A DNA stretch of 64,000 bases from Okapia johnstoni (taxonomy: Eukaryota > Chordata > Mammalia > Artiodactyla > Giraffidae), in the NCBI GenBank assembly GCA_024291935.2, contig JAGTYA010000026.1, positions 2,033,501-2,097,500 on the forward strand. Direction: 5' to 3'. The notes beneath the pieces were generated by a model that saw only the letters and a program-made list of their open reading frames with translations, did not search any database and was not told the DNA's origin. The position numbers and the translations under genes were made by a program. This document shows, in pieces, positions 43,223 through 54,504 of the stretch. Each line of letters opens with the position of its first letter. The first letter of the stretch is position 1.

Positions 43223-44369
43223 AAAGACCTGCGTGTCTAGGTGCCCAGGATGAAATTCACCACTTCTGCTTCATGGCCAAGCCTCTTGGTGACCAGCCCG
43301 CTGCTGCCGAAGTGCACAGACCCACAGGCGGTTGCCCCAGCGATGGGTTGCTGCCTGTTCACACACCGCCTCGGGTAAGGAATGTCACATGCAGCCGGTC
43401 CTTCCAGTGGGGCAGGATGTTTCAGGGGAAATTACACAGGTGTCTTCACAGGACATCAGCTGCAGGCCTGCCCTGGTGAGCCTGGGGGCCAGGGGTGCAG
43501 CCTCAGGGAGGGCCAGCTCCTGCCTGTCCTCACCCAACCAGGCCTCCCCCGTCCCCAGGCCTGACCTCTGAGCCCCAGCTGCCCCCCACCCTGTGTGGCT
43601 CCAGACACCAACCACGCCCCTGCTGGCACCCACATGCCTTTGCCTCCTCCTGGTCACAGCCACCACAGTGATGGTCAACAGTTTTTCCCTCCTCAGGCAC
43701 ACTCCCCCTCCCCCAGACCGTGAGCCCTCGGGCCCAGGCCCAACAGGGGCTTGACAAGTGTGGCCCGTGTTTGGTTGGCATTTCTAGGACCCTGTGGGTT
43801 TGCCTTCCCGGGACCCACTGTGGATCCTGCAGCTGTTGACTGTGACCACCTACCCTCCACTCACCCTACTCGCTGAAAGGCTTCTCTTTGGAGCCTGGGG
43901 TTGGGAAAACTAGGGTGGGAAACTGAGGGACTGAAGGTCCAGGTTTTTTGCTCAAAGAATCAGAGGGAAAGACCCATCCCTCCTCCATTTCCATGATGCT
44001 TCAGGCGGCCTTTCTAGGCGGCTTCTAGGGGCTCAGCCCAAAGGTGTGGCCTGCATCCTGCGTGCTTCAGATGCCCTGCATCCAGGCTGGTGTTTGCTCC
44101 AGAACAGCAGGCAGAACCCCATTGTGAACATGAACGTGAGACGCAGAGGAGAGGACGTTCCCCGCAGGACTGGCACCAGATGGGCTGGTCAGCTGGGGCA
44201 TCTGAGTTCCCTGAGAGGCCCTGGACCCAGGTCAGCAGAGAGAAATGTGTCCCGCCCACTCCAGTGCCAGGCAGCATCTGACGCCTGTGGGGTGCGCGTG
44301 CCCCTGTTTTGGAGCCCTCACCTAAGGCCAGGCAGAACTGAGGTTTGTCTGAGCTCGCTCCCAGTTGTA
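43223..44369. other. Unique sequence
   Basis: No gene or repeat is recognised. Confidence 0.35.
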
Positions 44370-44510
44370 GATGTGCACACATGCATTCAATTCCTTCCTC
44401 CATTGCTTCATTCGTGTGCTGTAGATGCCCGAGACCCCTATGTGCCAGGTGTTATCCTGGGATCTAAAGATACAAAAGTCAACAGAGATGACTTCCACGG
44501 AGTTTAGGAA
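44370..44510 (-). mobile_element. L2 LINE fragment (minus strand)
   Basis: 'cattcaattccttcctccat', 'tatgtgccaggtgttatcct' and 'gggatctaaagatac' are the inverted L2 3' end. Confidence 0.65.
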
Positions 44511-44811
44511 GGGAAGAAGGAATTTCTGTAAAGAGAAAATTCTGATGGACATTCTGAGGGAGGGTGAGAGCAAGGCCTCGGGGAGGAGAGGAGCAGCCCA
44601 GCCAGTCATGATGTCCCACCTTGAATGGAATTCCTAAACTGCCACATACCAGGCGCGTCTGCTTGGGGCTCTGTGGTGTGTGCTGTTAGGAGGTGACGTT
44701 CATGCGTCTTCTCCCGTCAGTGTGACAATCCGCCTCTTGTCACGCAGGTCTGTGATCGCCTCCCGTGCACCTTTCCGGGCTAGGTGAGAGTCCAGCTTCA
44801 TCTTCCTCCGT
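44511..44811. other. Unique sequence
   Basis: A weak MIR-like trace may exist near 44640-44720. Otherwise nothing. Confidence 0.3.
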
Positions 44812-45310
44812 TTGTTCAGTCGCTCAGTCACGTCCGACTCCCTGCGACCCCGTGGACTGCAGCACACCAGGCCTCCCTGTCCATCACCATCTCCCGGAGC
44901 TGGCTCAAACTCACATCCATTGAGCCATCCAACCATCTCATCCTCTGCCGCCCCCTTCTCCTCCTGCCCTCAGTCTTTCCCAGCATCAGGGTCTTTTCCA
45001 ATGAGTTGGCTCTTTTCATCAGGTGGCCAAAGCATTGGAGCTTCAGCTTCAGCATCAGTCCTCCCAATGAATATTCAGGATTGATTTCCTTTAGGATGGA
45101 CTGGTTGGATCTCCTTGTGGTTGAAGGGGCTCCCAAGAGTCCTCCAGCACCACAATTTGAGAGCATCAACTCTTTGGCACTCAGCCTTCTTTATGGTCCA
45201 ACTCTCACATCCATACATGGCTACTAGAAAAACCATAGCTTTGACTATATGCGCCTTTGTTGGCAAAGTGATGTCTCGGCTTTTTAATACATTTTCCCAC
45301 TCCCCTCCCA
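44812..45310 (-). pseudogene. BovB LINE reverse-transcriptase C-terminal remnant, frameshifted
   Basis: This is the longest BovB piece here. On the minus strand, codons from 45311 give the typical BovB start of segment VLKSRDITLPTK and [13 protein letters not shown]. After about 45100 the homologous frame shifts and continues as [26 protein letters not shown] and the tail [13 protein letters not shown] (frame 44828-45169). These are the two halves of one ORF2 C-terminus separated by an indel. BovB is the ruminant LINE that mobilises Bov-tA/ART2A and is known for horizontal transfer between vertebrates. This copy is 5'-truncated and dead. Confidence 0.95.
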
Positions 45311-45494
45311 ACCTCTCCTGCCTGCCTTAATGGTTGGTGGAGCCATTTTAGTGGTCGGCTACTGGTTGACTACATTCCCAAGTGTTTGAGGGTGTTCTCC
45401 TGCACCAGTGGTCTTCTGTCTGGAGGACATGCCAGCATTGGGCTGAAAGGTTGCAATGCCAGCAGAGGACCTACCCTCCTGCCCACATCATCCC
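45311..45494. other. Unique spacer
   Basis: Not assigned. It lies between the BovB fragment and an L1. Confidence 0.3.
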
Positions 45495-46800
45495 TTTTTA
45501 AAGTTTGAGCTATGTATTCAGAACCTTTATTCCTCCATGTCAACTTTAGAGTATGTTTATGGCACTTCTAAATTTCAGTGGAAGGTTTGTTTGGGATTGC
45601 ATTGATTTTATAAATTAAATTTGGGAAATACTGAAATCTGTGTCATATTATACCATCTCATCGAAGAGCAAGGAATCTCTCTGCATTGACTCAAGACATC
45701 CTCTTGGCCCTCCCCTGGAGTCTGAAGGTGTTTCTTGAGGAGCCTCTCAGGGGGGTTGCTTCTGTTACATGCGAGTAACACGTCCTCTCTAGGACTGAGC
45801 GGGGGCTTATTTTTCCTGGGACTTTATTGCTGGCAGTAGAGAAAACCTGCCATTGATTTGAGCAGGTTCATCTTCTATCTGACAACTGATCTGGACATTT
45901 TTATCTGTTCTAATAATCAATCTGTTGATTATGTTGATTTTCTAAGTAGATAATCCAATCAGCTACAAATAATGACAGCTTCTGTTTTCTCTTTCAGTCC
46001 TCATACCTATTTCTTTCCTTTTTTTTTTGCATTCAGTGAGACCTCTAGGACCACCTGAAACAGTGTGGGGTCAAGGACATCCTTGTTTTGTTCCAGGTGT
46101 TGGTGGACGTGCATTGAAAGTTTCTCTCATAATTAGATGGTTTATTCTAGGTTTTGATCTGTAAATTGCCAAGTTAAGGAAATTCTTTTATATTTCTATT
46201 CTTTAGAGATTTAATTGTTTACTGTGGCTTTTTAACTTTATCAAATGCTTCCTGTACTAACAGGGATGATCACGTAATTTTTCCCTTGAGATGAGAATCA
46301 CATCGATAGATTCCAGGTGTTGAACCATCCATGCATTCCTGGCATAAATCTCAATTTATATTTCTTTTTAAATACAATGTCATGTTTGGTTATCTAATAT
46401 GTTGTTTAGGATTTTTGCCTCTATGCTCATAAGTGAAATGGACCTATAATTCTATTTTCTTTTATTTTCCTTTCATGGATTCACAATAAAATTCACTAGC
46501 CTGTTAAAGTGAACTCAAAAAGGTTGTTCTTTTTCCTCTTTCTGGAATATCTTCATGAAGGCAGGATTTCTGTCTTGAATGTTTTATAAAACTTTGACAG
46601 TTGTCATCTACAAAGATATCCAGGCGTGAATTTTGGGGGGAAGGCCTTTGGTTACATTTTAAAACTACATATTTATTCAAATCTTCTATTTATTCCAGCA
46701 CCAATTTTTACATTTTATCTAATTCTAGGAATTTATCTATTTCCTCTTGGTTTTTTTTAAGTTTATTGACTCACAGATGTCCTTAATACACTTTTTAAAA
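45495..46800 (-). mobile_element. Old LINE-1 ORF2 region (minus strand)
   Basis: Collinear with inverted L1 ORF2: 'tttgggattgcattgatttt' near 45590, 'ggacatccttgttttgttcc' near 46075, 'gttgaaccatccatgcattc' near 46320, 'ttgcctctatgctcataagt' near 46416, and the 'ttcttgaatg'-rich end. It is very diverged, with no usable frame. Confidence 0.85.
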
Positions 46801-46939
46801 ATTATTTTTGCAGTTTCCATTCCATCTTTCATCACTTTATCAGCACGCACATTGATATCTTTGGTCAATCTCTATACCTCCATCAAAGGCGTTCTATGTG
46901 GCACCTTTTTAAAACAGCAGTATTGCAAAGGTCTGTCTT

Positions 46940-47050
46940 CCTTATTGATCTTCACCAAGTATGACCCACCACCTACTTTTGTACAGCCCATGAGCTAAGA
47001 ATGGTCTTAAATTTTTAAAAGGTTGAAAAAACTCGGGCCTAATCATTCTG
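46940..47050. mobile_element. hAT-type DNA transposon trace
   Basis: 'cttttgtacagcccatgagc' and 'taagaatggtcttaaattt' resemble the interior of a common mammalian nonautonomous hAT (MER) element. Termini are not found. Confidence 0.4.
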
Positions 47051-48359
47051 ATCCACAACACTCTTATGAAATCTGAATTTTAATGTCTAGAAGATAGGTT
47101 TTGTCAGCATGAGTCTACAGTCAGCTGTTTGCTCACTGTCTATAGCTGCCTCACAACTACAGCAGCAGAGGGGGACCGACGCACTGCTCACTCAGGTTCC
47201 GTGTCCTGGCATCCCAAGGCCAACCTGCTGGAGCTTCCTCACTGGCATCTCCCGCCCACTAAACACATTCACGTCTGTTGCCTCCCAACCCGCCCCACCT
47301 CACGCATGCCCTGTGCCCTCAGTGGGCTTGATCAAGGTCCTGACTCTGATCGGGTCCATCTTCAAACCCTATGCTCCCCAAGCTCTTCTTCAGAGCTCGG
47401 CAATGCAAGCTGATTTGGCGGCTCCCGCCTTCTCTCCAGGCACGTACTCTGCCCCACCTCGCCCGCTCATGCTGCCGCCTGAGTTCACAATGGTCCCTGG
47501 GCAATGGTTCCCGTCACACACTGGGGGGATGGGGAGGCTGGGGGAGATTTTAAAGCAGCCTTAGAATCACAGGGTCATTGCCAAGGTCACTGCAGGAAGT
47601 TCCCACCTGGCCCATCACCCCATCTCCCCAGTGGTAACGTCTTCTATCAGGGTGATGCTTTGTCACAAGCCGACAGTGGTGCGCTGTGGCTCACTGAAGT
47701 CCACACTGCACTCAGATTTCCAGTTTTCACCCCGTGTCTGGGGCCCTGTCCGGGATCCCCTGTGACGTCCGGCGGTCGCCCCTTCTCAGGCTCCAGAGGC
47801 TGTGACGGTCGCTCAGATGGTCTTGGTTTTGGTGGCCTTGGCAGTTTTGAGGTGGACGATCAGGTGTTTGCGGGCTGCCCCTCTACTGGGATTTGTCTGC
47901 TCTTTCTTTCAGGGTGAATTAGGGTTGTGTGCTTTGGAGAGGAAGCCCCCAAGAGGTGCAGTGCTTCCTCATCCCGTCATGAGGGCACGCTTACCACGAT
48001 GGGCTAGACTTTGATCCCCCAGCAAGGCAGCACTCACTGGGTTTCTCCACCACCTTCTTGTTCTTCCCCGCCTCCCGTACTGCCTCCTTGGACCTGCCGG
48101 GGTTTGTCTCTGGCATGGACCTCTGAGAGCCCCAGGGTGGGCCGAATCAGGAAGGGATCTCTGGAGAACGAGGTCTGGCCCCGGCCGGATCAGAGCCATG
48201 GCCCCGGTCGGTCATGGGGGTGGGGAAGCTGGGCAGGCAGACGGAGTGTCAGGCCAGACGTGGGAATCCACACATGGCCCCTTCTCAAAGGCGGGTGCTG
48301 TCCCCGGGGCCCCTGCAGGGTCCTTGGGCTTCTTTCACTGGGCACATGTGAGCCTAGCC
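47051..48359. other. Unique sequence, no gene supported
   Basis: A 151-codon plus-strand frame (47109-47564) has no recognised domain. Nothing else was seen. Confidence 0.4.
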
Positions 48360-48610
48360 TGGCCCATGGTGGAAATGCAAATCTAATTAGTCTGGCATTG
48401 AGCCCGTCTTAAAAGTATTAACAGAGCCTTAAACTGCGCTATTGGATGGGCATGAAGCAACGCCTTAGAAAGAAATTACCGGACGGTGACAAAGCCCCAG
48501 TTTATTAGTCCTCTCCAATGGGGGCTGTGCAAAGGACGTTAATTACTTTAATGGGACTTATTTTGCTTCGTTGCCCAAAGTAATTGGTTTATTAACCTCT
48601 CCTTTCCTTT
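48360..48610. promoter_or_regulatory. Strong candidate enhancer: POU octamer abutting homeodomain palindrome
   Basis: A sharply AT-rich block between GC-rich flanks and not a known repeat. It has an exact octamer ATGCAAAT at 48375-48382, immediately followed by the palindrome CTAATTAG at 48383-48390. Further right are 'agtattaacagagcc', 'gcgctattggatggg', 'gtttattagtcc' and 'acgttaattac'. Inverted arms AATTACTTT (48541-48549) and AAAGTAATT (48577-48585) follow, then 'ggtttattaacc'. POU and homeodomain factors bind these cores in developmental enhancers. The target gene is unknown. Confidence 0.5.
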
Positions 48611-50084
48611 GGGGGGAGGGGAAGGTGGAGGCCCGGGTGGTAGCCCCAGGAGAGTCTTGCCCGGTGCTCTGCCCTTCAGCCCAGCACGCCCAGCCCAAGG
48701 CAGCCCACCTCCTCCACCCCCTGCAAGGGCAGCCAGCACGCTGTCCTGTGGGCCTGGCCCAGGGCAGCCCAGCACCCATCGCTCTGTCCTTGTTTGCTGG
48801 GCACTCGCAGTGGGACCAGTGCTGGGAAAGCAGCTGTGAGAGCCAGGGCCGCCCAGGACTCTGCTGCAGCAGGCCCGTCCGTGTGCCCCAGCACCAAGGA
48901 ACACGGCTCGGGGAGGTGTGGGTCATTGGCCTACAGCCCACAGAAGGGCCTGGAGCTGGAGAGGGCAGGACAGGAAGAGATCGCCTGGAGGAGGGGAAGT
49001 GGAGAGCAGGGGGGGGGGGGGGGGTGCAGGATGTCCAGGCCAGGGTGGGGATCACGAGGGTCAGGGGTGCAGGCCAGGCAGCCCGGCCTGGGGTGCCGAC
49101 TTCTTCAGGCATGAGCCGATAGAAGCGATAACATTTGAATTTCAAAACATCCCTCCAGCTGGAGCAGCCTTCTCAGAGACAGAGCAGGGGTCAGCCCTCC
49201 CCACCCACCCACAGGGGCATTCTCAGGCCCTGAGAACTGTATCTGATCTGCAGGAGTCAGCTAGCTCAGCCCCTGCTCAGCCCTCAGCACTGGGGGAGAG
49301 GCCAACGCTATCCTCGGCCTGGCCCGGGAGAGTCCCGGACCCCACAGGAAAGACCCCCAGCCCCCCGGGTAAGGCGAGGTGGGGGCAGGGTCTCCTCGCA
49401 TCCCCGGACCCTGGGCAGGGGGAGAAGACAGCGTCAGCGCCGCTTGGGAGCCCTGGCCAAGCCAGAAGTTCCCCCCCATGGCAGTCACCCTGGCGGGGCT
49501 CACGCACCCTGTCCTCCTCATGACCTCCAGGGACACACCTGCCCACCTTGCCCAGGGAGATGCTGTGTGTGCTGGGGGCACGTGGCAGGATGGGGTTGGA
49601 GCTGGGAGTTGTCGTGGGACTGCTGGGCTTTGGGCACCCCTCCAACGCCCCTCGCCTGGGGCGATGCCCTGAGTGACTCCCCCAAGCTGGGTTAGATCTC
49701 AGGTTGCACCAGCTTGAGAGTGAGGACCAGGCAGGGGTCCAGGCCCAGTGCTGACCCGGCAGGGAGAGCCGAGCTGACCCAGGGGAGCCCCCAGGTGGCC
49801 TGGAAAGTGGGATCTCTGATGCCCTCCCTACTTAGAAGTGGAGACACCAAGACCCAGAGAGTGCCAATGAGGCCCCGGAGGCCCCCAGGACCCACTGCAG
49901 GGACCCCCACGGCCACACCCGGCCTGGCGGTCACAGTGCATAGGGCCTAGCTGGTTCCTGCCGCATCCCTGTTCCCCCAGGGACCCCGGGCCGTCCCTTC
50001 CTCTCAGAGCCTCAGCCTCATCCATCCTGAGAGAGATGTGCTGGACCCTCCTCCCCTGTGCTGTGAGCTGTGCAGCTGTTGCAG
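48611..50084. other. GC-rich unique sequence with a G16 run
   Basis: Frames overlap on both strands and no domain is recognised. A run of 16 G lies at 49009-49024. An AT-richer spot lies at 49115-49160 ('gcgataacatttgaatttc'). Confidence 0.4.
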
Positions 50085-50160
50085 CCAGGTGAGCCGTGCC
50101 TCGCCGAGGCTGAGTGTGTGTTCCAGCCGGGTGAGCCGTGCCTCGCCGAGGCTGAGTGTG
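50085..50160 (+). repeat. Two-copy tandem duplication, 42-bp period
   Basis: A 30-base block starting GTGAGCCGTGCC is identical at 50089-50118 and 50131-50160. Each copy is preceded by an imperfect 'cagcc(a/g)g' joint. Confidence 0.9.
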
Positions 50161-50887
50161 CGGGACCACCCCTGCCCAGAGCACCCACCTCTGCTCTCTG
50201 CAGTTACCACCTCGTTCTGGAGTTTCACCATCAACTCAGGGGCCAGCTCTTGGCCTCTGTGCTGCTCACATTTGGGGAGGGAGGATGCAGGCCTCCAGAA
50301 CAAGGGGAGGGAGCCAGGCCAAGCCTGGTGCATCCCTTTGGCCACTCTTGGTGTCCAAAGTGGCCTCGTGGCCCCTTGGTTAACTTGGGCTCTGGGAGGA
50401 AGGAGGCTCAGGGCCTGGCAGGGCGCCATCAGGATACCCCGTGATCGGCCGCTTCACCCCTGATCTGGAGGCCTGTCCCCCCAACACCCCACCAGGAAGG
50501 ATCCGTGGATGCCATGATTTCCAGGGGGTACAGGCTCTGCAAGGGCAAAATGGCCCCAAAGCTCAGCCTGAAGCCTAGGAGTTTGTGGTCCAAGATGAGA
50601 GAGACCTGGGGTAAGGCCTCTGCTGGGGGACAGATGAAGACAGGCCCCCCACAAGTCAGTTCATGTCTGCCAATCTGGGAGGGGTCGGGGCTCTGAAGGT
50701 GGGGCTCGGCCTCCGCCAAGGTGTGCGGGGCACGTGGTTCCTCACCCTTGACCTTCAGCACCCTTGCCAGTACTGTCGGGATAAGGAGTAGGCAGAGTGT
50801 GCGTTTAAAAGCCGGGGTTCACAGGAGGTGCTTGTCGATGGGTAGGAACAGGAACAGGATGGCAGAAGAGGAGCACAGTGATGCAGC
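50161..50887. other. GC-rich unique sequence
   Basis: Nothing is recognised. Confidence 0.35.
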
Positions 50888-50973
50888 CGGACCCCCGCCC
50901 CCGTCTAGGGCCTCCCGGACCCCCGCCCCCCGTCTAGGGCCTCCCGGACCCCTGCCCCTTGTCTAAGGGCTCC
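50888..50973 (+). repeat. Three-copy tandem repeat, 28-29 bp unit
   Basis: Units starting CGGACCCC lie at 50888, 50916 and 50945, each containing 'gtctagggcctcc' or a close variant (third copy 'gtctaagggctcc'). Confidence 0.9.
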
Positions 50974-51639
50974 GAATCCAAGTGTGTGCTGAGAGGGGCC
51001 AGGGACAGAGTTTGAGACTCGCCGTGGTTCTGGGGCTGGTGGGCCCCTCGCTCCAGGGACCGCGGTCACAGGAGCTGGAGGTGTGGACTTGTGGGTGACG
51101 TGGCAGGTTAGGACATCTGTGTGGTGGGGAGGAGACAGCAGACACTTAATATGGGGTTTGCCTCCAGACTCGTGAGGAATCAGGGCCCCAGGGCAAAACC
51201 CACAGCAGCTTTCTGTCTTGGAAGAAACCAGCTCAGAAGAGCAGCAGGCTTTGTAAGTCCCACACAACGATCTCAGGGGCTGACTTGCCTGCAACCCATT
51301 CCTGAGCTCAGGAAAGCAGGGCCCCCAGGAGCAGGGCAGGGCGAGGCCACACACAGGACCTCCCCCACCGAGGCAGCAGGCCTGCTCACCCCCTCCTAAG
51401 GTGCCCCAGGAGCCTGGCAGAAACTTCTGGCTTCTGACCTCCAACCAGCTCACCCATCTGGAGACCCCTTGCTCCCTGGGTCTTCGTGGAATAGCCCAGG
51501 TTTTAACTCTGAGTCTTCCCTTTCCTGCCTGGCACCCGAGTGGCCGTAGAGACCCGCTCTGGGACCTGCTGGTCCATAATTCTGAGGGCTTCGGGAAGGA
51601 AACACACACAAATCACTTTCCGAGATGAAAATCAGTAAG
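50974..51639. other. GC-rich unique sequence
   Basis: A 234-codon minus-strand frame (50905-51609) spans the tandem repeat and has no known domain, so no gene is called. Confidence 0.4.
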
Positions 51640-51915
51640 AAGCCCGTGTCACTCTCCCCTGACGTTAGAGGTTTTCTCTCGCTGTTTTAATCAACAAGTT
51701 CCCAACAAGTCATCTCAGTGAGGCCATTACTGATGGCTCATCGACTCCCCGGGTCTGCGAGTGAAATGGGACCCCCAGCTCTTTTCTCTGAAAACACTTT
51801 TCTTGTTTTCTTTCTCCGGCGTGCTGGAATCAGGCCAACTCGCCAGTTCCATTAACTTAATGAGGGCTGACAGCCCGCAACAAACGTCCTCATAATCTCC
51901 CCGGGATTTAAACGG
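51640..51915. promoter_or_regulatory. Candidate conserved noncoding element
   Basis: Balanced to AT-rich unique sequence: 'gctgttttaatcaacaagtt', 'ggccattactgatggctc', 'ttccattaacttaatgaggg'. It has small inverted repeats GGGCT-gac-AGCCC (about 51863-51875) and CCCCG-ggatttaaa-CGGGG (about 51899-51917). The flanks are GC-rich. Confidence 0.4.
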
Positions 51916-53479
51916 GGTTCTCCCCAGCCGCCTGCTCACGCCCAACCTCACAGGCTCTCCCCCTCTGTCTGCACGCCCACCCCCCACCCCCTCCGGGGAC
52001 AAAGCCGGAACAAAGGTGCGTTTCTCCCCGGCTCATTCCCAGAAGCTCAGGCCCAGGCAGCCTCAGACTTTCAGCCTGCCCACCCAATTTAGGGCCCCCC
52101 ACTGGGGCCCAGGGACCGCTCTCTCTGCAGCCCAGCAAGGGCAGGGCCTGTCCAGTGATTTCTCAATCGCTCCTAATCTCCGGAGCACAGAGCTGCACAG
52201 CTGCAATGGCTTTCCTGGGCTCCACATCGTGCCGAGGCCACGTCCTTCTTATGATGAAACCTCAGTCCTGGTCTGCACTGTCCTTTGTGGTCCCTCCAGC
52301 TCCTAAGGCCTCCAGAGCTCAAGGAATTTGCTGGAACCAGCTGAAGCCCAACATGGGAATCTGTTTGGGGCTCTCACGCCCCCGTCCAAACCACCCCTCT
52401 TCCCCCCTCCACCCCATCCTGTCCAAACAGATCTTCAGGCTCCTTGGAGAAAAACGGACGCCAACATTGGCGAGAGGACCCGGGTCACAGAGCAGGGGTC
52501 TCCTGCAGCCCAGGGAAGAGGGGAGGTTGGGCCACATGTCCAGAATGGGTGGCGGTAGCATATCCCGTTACCAAGAAATCTTTTCCCTGATGAAAGGACT
52601 TGAGTCTTGCCCGTGGGCTCGGGGAGCTGTGCTAAAAGGCCCAGACCTGATCGCCCGGGGTCACAGCCAAGTGTGCCCCCTCCCGGCCGAGTTCGTGCCG
52701 TCCACGGGCCCCGAGTTCTGGCTCTTCCACCCTCCGAGGGCCATCCCAGGTAGCCCTGGGCCAGTGTCGGAGGCAGTTTTTGCATGCAAGCCGTCCGTCT
52801 CTGGGTCCCATGCCCCTGCCCATGCGATAGCACCAACTGTTAACATGGATCTGGGTGAGGCAGGGGCAACACTGCGTTAGGAAACAAAAGGCCCCCCACA
52901 GCCAGGGGCTTAACCCTGCGGGGCCTGCCGATTCTCCCCCACAAAAAAAGGCCCCTGAGTGCCTCAGGCTGGGCCAGCACGGGGAAGAAGTGACCTCCAG
53001 ACAAGTCTACTCAGGGCCACGCCATCACCGCAGCCACTGTGGCCCGTGTTTCTGTCCTCATTATGGGAGCTCAAGGCGGCCCTTCTCCGGTGGGTACTGG
53101 GCACAGAGCCGCCCACTCTCTGTGCCACCCCTTGTGCCCACCTCTTGCCCTCACTTGGGCCACCAGCCGCATGGACCTCCTTTCGGTTGCTCCCTCCCCT
53201 CCTCAAGCCTTGTTCCTGCTGCCCTCCCTGCTGACCTCCCTCTCCTGCCTCCTTCTTGTCTCTCCAGCTCCCCGAGATGCTGTCAGGCTCCTGGGATGGC
53301 TACTACCCCCACACTCTGTAACCCACGGTGTTCCCCAAGCTGTCACCTTGCTGGCCAAGGTGCCCACCTACCCCCCTGTTCAGGATTAGTGACTGGGGTG
53401 GTGCTTTGCAGTACCTGGGCCACTCCTGACTTTCTTGTGGTCTCTGTGTTTTGACTTTTCCATCCTCGTGTGGCTCAGG
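51916..53479. other. GC-rich unique sequence
   Basis: No gene is recognised. 52130-52290 and 52550-52610 ('agcatatcccgttaccaag') are less GC-rich and might be small conserved pieces. Confidence 0.35.
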
Positions 53480-53720
53480 ATGTCCTCAGCAGAGGTCAGT
53501 CTCCTGCCCGGTTGGTTTTAACTCCCCAGGGACGTTGACTTGGGTTGCCTTGGTCCGCACTGAGTTGAATGGAGTTGTGTTGCCTGAGTCAGGCTTAGCT
53601 GCACCAAGTCATCTGAGCCAAGCCGAGTGAGTTAAGTGGGGGTGACATCTACCAAGATGAACTCAGCTGAACTGAGCTGCTGGGTGGTCCGATCTGTGCT
53701 GGGTGGTCTCTGGGGGTCCA
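53480..53720 (+). repeat. Degenerate GAGTT/CTGAG-rich low-complexity stretch
   Basis: Closely spaced variants of 'actgagttgaa', 'gagttgtgttgcctgagtc', 'gccgagtgagttaag' and 'actcagctgaactgagctg' occur without fixed spacing. An AP-1-type TGAGTCA lies at about 53585. Confidence 0.45.
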
Positions 53721-54504
53721 GTCGGCTGCCCTGATCTTAGAGAAACAGAGAATTCACTTCTTTTCCTTGGTTCTGGGGTGTGTTGAAATGAGTTAAACCA
53801 TTTCAAATCCGTTGCCAAATCCATTCCGGACACCTGTCCCGAGGTCCTGGAAGTGTTTCGCTGCCAATCCGGGGGTGGGGGGTGGTCTGCTCGGGCCGGC
53901 CGGGCCCGGGGGCCTGCATGGATTGTTCTGACTTTTGGATCATCGACACGAAAACAGTCTTACAAAGACTTAAGCTCCCTGTATATCTCGTGTTACGTGT
54001 GTGGAACAGTCTAGGGGAGACAGAGAAGGTGCTTTAGCTCAGAACCTGCTCGGCGCACCGAACGCTTTGTTCTGTTTGGGCCGGTTGTGAAGGGCCTGGC
54101 AGGCCACCCTCGGAGTCTGCACGTTGTTGGCAGGCTTGGGAGCTGGGGCGGGGGTAACAAGGTCTGCCATTTGCCCCTTGGATTGAAAAGCGCCCTCTGG
54201 CAGCCGCACGGGGAGGGATGGATTGTGAGCGGGGAGGCTGAGCCAGAATGGGGAGTCCGGAGGCCTCCCAGCGTCCGGGGAGGGAGCGAGGCCAACCCCA
54301 GCTGCACGCCTGAGGCAGCTGGCCCGTGACCGTGTCCGAGAAGCACCCCGAGGCGAGGTCCCTCCCCAAAGACACAGGTGCCCTGGCCAGAGCTGGGAGG
54401 GCTGGGGGCATCCCAAAAGCTCCCAACCCTCCACCCCCGCCCCAGAGGAGCCAGGCCTTCCCTCCCAGCTCCTGCTGTCAGGAGCCATTTCAGAGGATCA
54501 GCCA
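53721..54504. other. Unique sequence
   Basis: No gene or repeat is recognised. Confidence 0.35.

Noticed and set aside
47109..47564. 151-codon plus-strand frame
   Set aside because: No recognisable domain or gene structure; most likely chance.
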